Assembly: GCA_035541775.1 (NCBI GenBank)
Contig: DATKMP010000206.1
Location: forward strand, 1-10,172
Source: DATKMP01 sp035541775
GTDB lineage: Bacteria > Bacteroidota > Ignavibacteria > UBA10030
DNA: 10,172 bases
Direction: 5' to 3'
This document shows positions 6,187 through 10,172 of this stretch, piece by piece. The notes beneath the pieces were generated by a model. It did no database searches, was not told the DNA's origin, and worked only from the letters and a program-made list of their open reading frames with translations. Positions within the stretch are counted from its first letter, which is position 1. Every line of letters begins with the position of its first letter. A program made the position numbers and the translations under genes.

Positions 6187-7779
6187 GTGCTGCCTGCATG
6201 CCCAATTGTAGTATTGTCAAAAGACACAGTTGGTATTGGAGATAAAATTACGATCAGTGTTCAAGCAGGTACAGCCGCCGGTAATTTTCCCTATCAACAA
6301 GGACAATTGTTTAATGCTTATATGGATGCAGATGCACAATATGGCAAATTGTACTGGCCCGGTTCTCCAAAGCAAAAAGGAACAGCGTTAACTTCCATTA
6401 CGCAGCCCTTCGAATTTCTTGCAGCAGATAGTATCAATGTCGATTCTCTTGCGATACTCATTAGTGCATATCCTGTTTACAACGGTGGTGGATCAACTGA
6501 TTTGGTGAAAGGCAGGGGGATTGATACAGTTTCAATCCAGAAGAGTACGATAACAGCACAACAAAACATATCAAATAGTGTTAAGAGAGTTTCAACGAAT
6601 ATTGATTTAGCGAAACATGCTCTTTCACCACTACAGGCAAAATTACAAAGCAGAATGAATTCTCTACAAATAAAAAATATGGCAGAAATGAAAACAGATT
6701 CTTTTGCTATTCAGAAAACAAAAGAACAAGAGACTATTATTGCTCAAAAAATTGCATCAAAGAAATTACAACTAAGCGCCATAAATGATGCCGTGCAAGC
6801 ACAAGCAGCAGGAAAAAGCGATACAGCTTCCATCAAGCACTTAAAACATTTGATGCAATCCTACGACGAAGGCTCGTGTCCCAGCGGCGCAACGTTAACG
6901 GAAGTAAAAGAATCTATTCCCAGAAATATTTTTTTACAACCTAATCCTTTGAACCTATCTTCCAATCAAAGCTCGAAGCTTAAAGTTACATTGACAGATG
7001 GACAAAATGATCCAATTGATGAGGATCATACAAGTGCTTTAATAAATTATTCTGCGGGAGAAGGAACGGGACAATGGGGCGTATTGAATTATCAAAGTCA
7101 ACAAGGGTCGACATTAACCGGTATTCCATATAAGGCAGCACATGATAATAATGTTACATTAAAAAATAACTATGATGGAAGATTTCCATTACGAATTGGA
7201 ATAAATGCAACTTGTGGAAATTTATCTCCAGATAGACAAATACTAACTTTAACAGGGAGCAGTACAACGGGAAAATATTTTAAAATGGGCTCTTATAAAG
7301 ATTCTGATTATGATACAGAAGAAGATGAAGATGGAAATCCACTTCATGTTAAAATCATCAAGGATGGATGTGCGTTATGTTGTATCGCAATGGCTTTGAC
7401 AGGTTATGGTATTAATGTTGACCCAGTAAGTCTCAATAATTGGATGAGCTCAGGTGATCATTATTGTTTTGACATAGATCATAATGGCAGAATAATATTT
7501 AATACTTTTACTGATAATTATGTTGTTGATCATCCAATTGGCCTATCACTTGAGCAAGATAATAAAAATCTTAGCCCTATAAATTATAATTTAAATCAAG
7601 GAAATCCGTCAATGGTTGCAATCCCCAGTGGAGATCATTTGCATTGGCTTCTTGTTACTGGAATTGATACAAACGGAAATTACACAGTCTTGGATCCAGG
7701 AGAACCTCAAGGAACACCCTTGAAAACAATTTTGCACCCAACCGATATTGTAAAATACCGAGAAATTATTACTAATTAA
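6187..7779 (+). CDS. C-terminal half: Ig-like domains, coiled coil and C39-like cysteine peptidase domain
   Basis: 530 residues from a GTG that is probably internal. Residues 1-115 finish one or more Ig-like domains. About 116-226 are a charged, Gln/Lys-rich helical stretch, likely coiled coil. About 245-355 form another beta-sandwich with P-N-P-L-N-L at its start. From about 375 comes a peptidase C39-like domain: D-G-C395-A-L-C-C-I-A-M-A-L-T-G-Y-G matches the catalytic-Cys helix, H486-W-L-L-V-T-G the His strand, and V-L-D503-P-G the Asp turn (about 792, 883 and 900 in the joined protein). The usual oxyanion Gln ahead of the Cys is not evident. Acidic loops D-S-D-Y-D-T-E-E-D-E-D-G (372-383) and D-I-D-H-N-G (429-434) could bind calcium. 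As a fusion with exported Ig-like domains it should act outside the cytoplasm, perhaps on peptides or cell wall; the substrate is unknown. It lies 28 bp before the repeat protein gene. Confidence 0.7.
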   Translation: MLPACPIVVLSKDTVGIGDKITISVQAGTAAGNFPYQQGQLFNAYMDADAQYGKLYWPGSPKQKGTALTSITQPFEFLAADSINVDSLAILISAYPVYNGGGSTDLVKGRGIDTVSIQKSTITAQQNISNSVKRVSTNIDLAKHALSPLQAKLQSRMNSLQIKNMAEMKTDSFAIQKTKEQETIIAQKIASKKLQLSAINDAVQAQAAGKSDTASIKHLKHLMQSYDEGSCPSGATLTEVKESIPRNIFLQPNPLNLSSNQSSKLKVTLTDGQNDPIDEDHTSALINYSAGEGTGQWGVLNYQSQQGSTLTGIPYKAAHDNNVTLKNNYDGRFPLRIGINATCGNLSPDRQILTLTGSSTTGKYFKMGSYKDSDYDTEEDEDGNPLHVKIIKDGCALCCIAMALTGYGINVDPVSLNNWMSSGDHYCFDIDHNGRIIFNTFTDNYVVDHPIGLSLEQDNKNLSPINYNLNQGNPSMVAIPSGDHLHWLLVTGIDTNGNYTVLDPGEPQGTPLKTILHPTDIVKYREIITN

Positions 7780-7807
7780 TAAATTAGTGATTTAGGAGAG
7801 AATAAAA

Positions 7808-10162
7808 ATGCGTTTTACAATTATAACTATCAACCTTTGTATATTTACTCTCAATTTGTTGGCGCAAAACAATTGGGCTGCAGATATTGGTACAAATCAA
7901 AATATGATTATAACCGATCCACTTGGCAGAAGAGAGGGAGTTGATTCAAGATTCTCTTTGCCATATGAACGATGGAAGTGGATTAAAGAAATACCTAATT
8001 CAACAATCGGGTTTGATGGAATTGGTGATAATAGCCCTGATGAAATGGTATTTGGCAAACAGGCTGATTCAGAAAATCCCGATGGTATTTACAAAATCGA
8101 AATTATTGGAGATTATGATAGTACAAATTTTCATCGTGATAGTTATTATACCAGAGACGTCAATAGAACAATGTTCTTTTCCATTTCTTTTGTGCAAATA
8201 GATACCAATAAACATCCCCACCAATTTCTATTTCATATAAAAAATATTCCTCTCGAAAGGGATAGTAGCATTATATATCTATTTACGTATCACAGCGATA
8301 AAAAATTAAAATCAACTGTCGTTAAATTAGTTTCTGCACGGTCGTTAATTCAAGATGTCAATGCGATGGCAAAATTAGGTTGGATATCCAATCCTGCAAC
8401 TGCGCAAACATATAACCAATTGTACACAACTGCTGGAGCACAAATCGCTCAAAAAGATTTTTACGATGCAGAAATAACTTTGAACGATATATTGACTCAG
8501 TTACAAACGGATAGTGGCTCGGCACTTACTCCACAAGCTTATAAATCGCTTAGTGCAGATACAAAACAACTTCTTCGTTCGCTTCCCAATATTTCTCAAT
8601 GCTCCGTCCAACTCCTTTCCAGCACCGGCTCGTTATTAACCGGCGGCACATTGCAATATCGCGATAGCACTTGGAAGGATGCCAGCAACAACAACGATGG
8701 TACGTTTACATTTACGACGTCACAGAAAAAAACAAGTTTGCGTATGACGTATGCCAACAGCACTCAAACAATTTCCAACATCACCGTAAAAAATGATACG
8801 GTGATAACATTCCAAACAAAAAATGTTTCCGTTAATTTACAAACCAGCGCAGGCACACCGTTCGATACCGGAACAGTTCAGTACTATGCAGGAAGCTGGC
8901 AAACATTTGGTATAACTTCCAACGGTGTTGTAACTAAAGAATTATTGCCGCTTAAATATTCTTTCCGTGTAACATACAATGGCGCCACCGTCAGCAAATC
9001 GCAAAACATCGATTCGAATGTAACGGTTATCTTTAACACCAAACCTGTTACAGTGCAATTCCAGACAAGCACAGGCGCTTTTTTAGATACCGGTATCGTT
9101 CAATATTACGCGGGTGCATGGAAAGCTTTTGGAACAACAATCAATGGAACCGTATCAAAAGAATTACTTCCCGCAAAGTATTCGTTCCGGCTTACGTATC
9201 AATCTTCTGCCACCAGCAAGGCGCAGAATATCGATTCGCTGCCGAATGTTATGTTCCAGACAACTCCAGTGAAAGTACAATTGCAAACAAGCACCGGAGT
9301 AGCACTGGATACAGGAACAGCACAATATTATTCCGGCTTCTGGCGTTCCATCGGCACAACATCGAACGGAATGGTATCGACAGAGTTATTGCCTACAAGA
9401 TATTCTTTCCGCATGATTTATAACGGAGCGACCGTAAATAAATCGCAAGCCCTCGATTCAAATGCAACGGTCGTGTTCCAGACTGTTCCTGTTCAAGTTC
9501 AATTGCAGACAAGTACAGGTATGCCTCTCGATACAGGTATCGTTGAATATTATGCAGGTGCATGGAGAGACTTTGGAATAACCTCTCGTGGCGTTGTTAC
9601 AAAAGAATTACTTTCGGCGAAGTATTCATTCCGAATAACGTACCTTGGATCGACTTTGAGCAAGTCGCAAAATATTGATTCCAGTCTCGTTGTTCGTTTT
9701 CAAACAATCCCTGTTACCGTGCAATTGCTTTCCAGTACCGGTCTTCCAGAAGATACGGGGATAGTTCAGTTCGATTCCGACGGTTGGCAGAACCTCGGAA
9801 CAACTTCCGGCGGATCTATATCAAAAGAATTACTGCCGATAAAATATTTTTTCCGCATGACATCGAACGGTATAACAGTAAGTAAAAGTCAGAATACCGA
9901 TTCGAGTTCAACGGTTTCATTCTCAACTGTCTTATGTACCATCAATGTGTTTAATTCTTCCGGCAATCCGTTAAACAATGCCGCCGTAAGTTATTATGCA
10001 TCCGGATGGAAAGTTATCGGAACAACAGCAAACGGAACAGTGACAAAAGAATTCCTGCCGGCAAAAATTCAATTCCGTGCAGCGTACGGATCGAAGACAC
10101 AATCGGTAACACAGGATATTTCCGTGAATCCGACAGTAACAATTACATTACCGGTTCAATAA
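7808..10162 (+). CDS. Exported protein with seven tandem 74-75-residue beta repeats
   Basis: AGGAGAG (7794-7800) precedes the ATG, which is 28 bp after the peptidase gene, so the two are probably co-transcribed. The 784 residues start with a signal peptide (cut before Gln20). About 20-175 are a beta-rich domain I do not recognise. About 180-255 are helical (L-G-W-I-S-N-P-A-T-A followed by A-x-x-x-L-N-D-I-L and an L-T-P-Q-A-Y-K stretch), like the helical FIMAH-type spacers of secreted bacterial proteins. Residues 265-784 are seven repeats with the core 'VQLQTSTG.pLDTG.vQYYaGaW..fGTT.nG.vsKELLPakYSFR.tY.g...sKSQniDs...v.FqT', each likely an all-beta Ig-like or SpaA/carboxypeptidase-regulatory-like module. 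No LPXTG, T9SS C-terminal domain or membrane anchor follows: the last repeat ends the protein. Likely an extracellular stalk, adhesin or matrix protein, possibly a partner or substrate of the neighbouring peptidase; that link is inference. Confidence 0.85.
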   Translation: MRFTIITINLCIFTLNLLAQNNWAADIGTNQNMIITDPLGRREGVDSRFSLPYERWKWIKEIPNSTIGFDGIGDNSPDEMVFGKQADSENPDGIYKIEIIGDYDSTNFHRDSYYTRDVNRTMFFSISFVQIDTNKHPHQFLFHIKNIPLERDSSIIYLFTYHSDKKLKSTVVKLVSARSLIQDVNAMAKLGWISNPATAQTYNQLYTTAGAQIAQKDFYDAEITLNDILTQLQTDSGSALTPQAYKSLSADTKQLLRSLPNISQCSVQLLSSTGSLLTGGTLQYRDSTWKDASNNNDGTFTFTTSQKKTSLRMTYANSTQTISNITVKNDTVITFQTKNVSVNLQTSAGTPFDTGTVQYYAGSWQTFGITSNGVVTKELLPLKYSFRVTYNGATVSKSQNIDSNVTVIFNTKPVTVQFQTSTGAFLDTGIVQYYAGAWKAFGTTINGTVSKELLPAKYSFRLTYQSSATSKAQNIDSLPNVMFQTTPVKVQLQTSTGVALDTGTAQYYSGFWRSIGTTSNGMVSTELLPTRYSFRMIYNGATVNKSQALDSNATVVFQTVPVQVQLQTSTGMPLDTGIVEYYAGAWRDFGITSRGVVTKELLSAKYSFRITYLGSTLSKSQNIDSSLVVRFQTIPVTVQLLSSTGLPEDTGIVQFDSDGWQNLGTTSGGSISKELLPIKYFFRMTSNGITVSKSQNTDSSSTVSFSTVLCTINVFNSSGNPLNNAAVSYYASGWKVIGTTANGTVTKEFLPAKIQFRAAYGSKTQSVTQDISVNPTVTITLPVQ
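8600..10159 (+). repeat. Seven in-frame coding repeats of 222-225 bp
   Basis: Units: 8600-8824, 8825-9046, 9047-9268, 9269-9490, 9491-9712, 9713-9934 and 9935-10159. Units 2-6 are exactly 74 codons; units 1 and 7 are 75 and the most divergent in protein sequence. Units 1 and 7 begin with Cys where the others have Val, as caps on the array. Conserved positions are S-T-G near residue 8, D-T-G near 14, Q-Y-Y near 20, G-T-T near 30, K-E-L-L-P near 38-42, Y-S-F-R near 45-48 and K-S-Q near 58-60. Codons vary between units, so the DNA identity is lower than the protein pattern suggests. Confidence 0.95.
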
Positions 10163-10164
10163 TT

Positions 10165-10170
10165 GGAGGA
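10165..10170 (+). promoter_or_regulatory. Shine-Dalgarno of a gene beyond the window
   Basis: GGAGGA starts two bases after the TAA of the repeat protein. No start codon is reached before the window ends two bases later. The site implies another gene a few bases downstream in the same transcription unit. Confidence 0.6.
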
Positions 10171-10172
10171 TA

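Noticed and set aside
8600..10159. CRISPR array or short DNA repeats
   Set aside because: The periodicity is 222 bp in frame with codon-level divergence; this is a protein module array, not direct repeats with spacers.
10085..10162. Possible T9SS C-terminal sorting domain or LPXTG-type anchor in the repeat protein
   Set aside because: The protein ends with the seventh repeat (T-L-P-V-Q); there is no separate sorting domain, hydrophobic tail or basic end.
1..10172. tRNA, rRNA, riboswitches, insertion sequences, rho-independent terminators
   Set aside because: I looked for cloverleaf-like pairs, transposase motifs with terminal inverted repeats, and GC hairpins followed by T runs in the spacers and found none I could support.

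Overview
The window looks like a chromosomal segment of a Bacteroidota/Ignavibacteria-type (FCB group) bacterium. Three lines of evidence support this, none decisive: three consecutive secreted proteins have signal peptides with Gln right after the predicted cut (the Bacteroidetes 'Q-rule'); Shine-Dalgarno use is uneven; and a secreted beta-propeller protein sits beside proteins built of Ig-like repeats. All convincing genes lie on the + strand.

Left part (1-2559), housekeeping and signalling, near 48% GC where hand-counted. It holds the C-terminal end of a probable RadA, a G-depleted AT-rich spacer, an intact RdgB/HAM1 nucleotide-pool sanitising pyrophosphatase, and a soluble sensor histidine kinase with cNMP-binding, GAF and HisKA/HATPase parts.

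Middle part (2560-3390), a damaged zone. A cysteine-rich DUF3795 gene is recognisable across its whole family length, but only if three one-base indels are allowed, each in a run of six A. Just after it lies a 42-bp copy (34/42 identical, 12/14 residues) of the last codons of the histidine kinase. The DUF3795 gene is therefore bracketed by two versions of the kinase 3' end.

Right part (3391-10172), AT-rich (about 30% GC where counted), encodes secreted proteins: an NHL/six-bladed-propeller-like protein; after a 475-bp spacer with small repeats, a probable 927-residue exported protein (Cys-rich N-terminus, Ig-like domains, helical coiled-coil region, C-terminal C39-like cysteine peptidase domain with Cys/His/Asp), split in this sequence by a single-base frameshift near 6088-6095; and, 28 bp on, a 784-residue exported protein with a helical linker and seven tandem repeats of 74-75 residues. 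The last two have good ribosome-binding sites and close spacing, and another strong Shine-Dalgarno follows the last stop, so they look like part of an operon that continues outside the window.

The most interesting candidate system is the surface or extracellular pair of C39-like peptidase protein and seven-repeat protein. Its function cannot be read from sequence alone.
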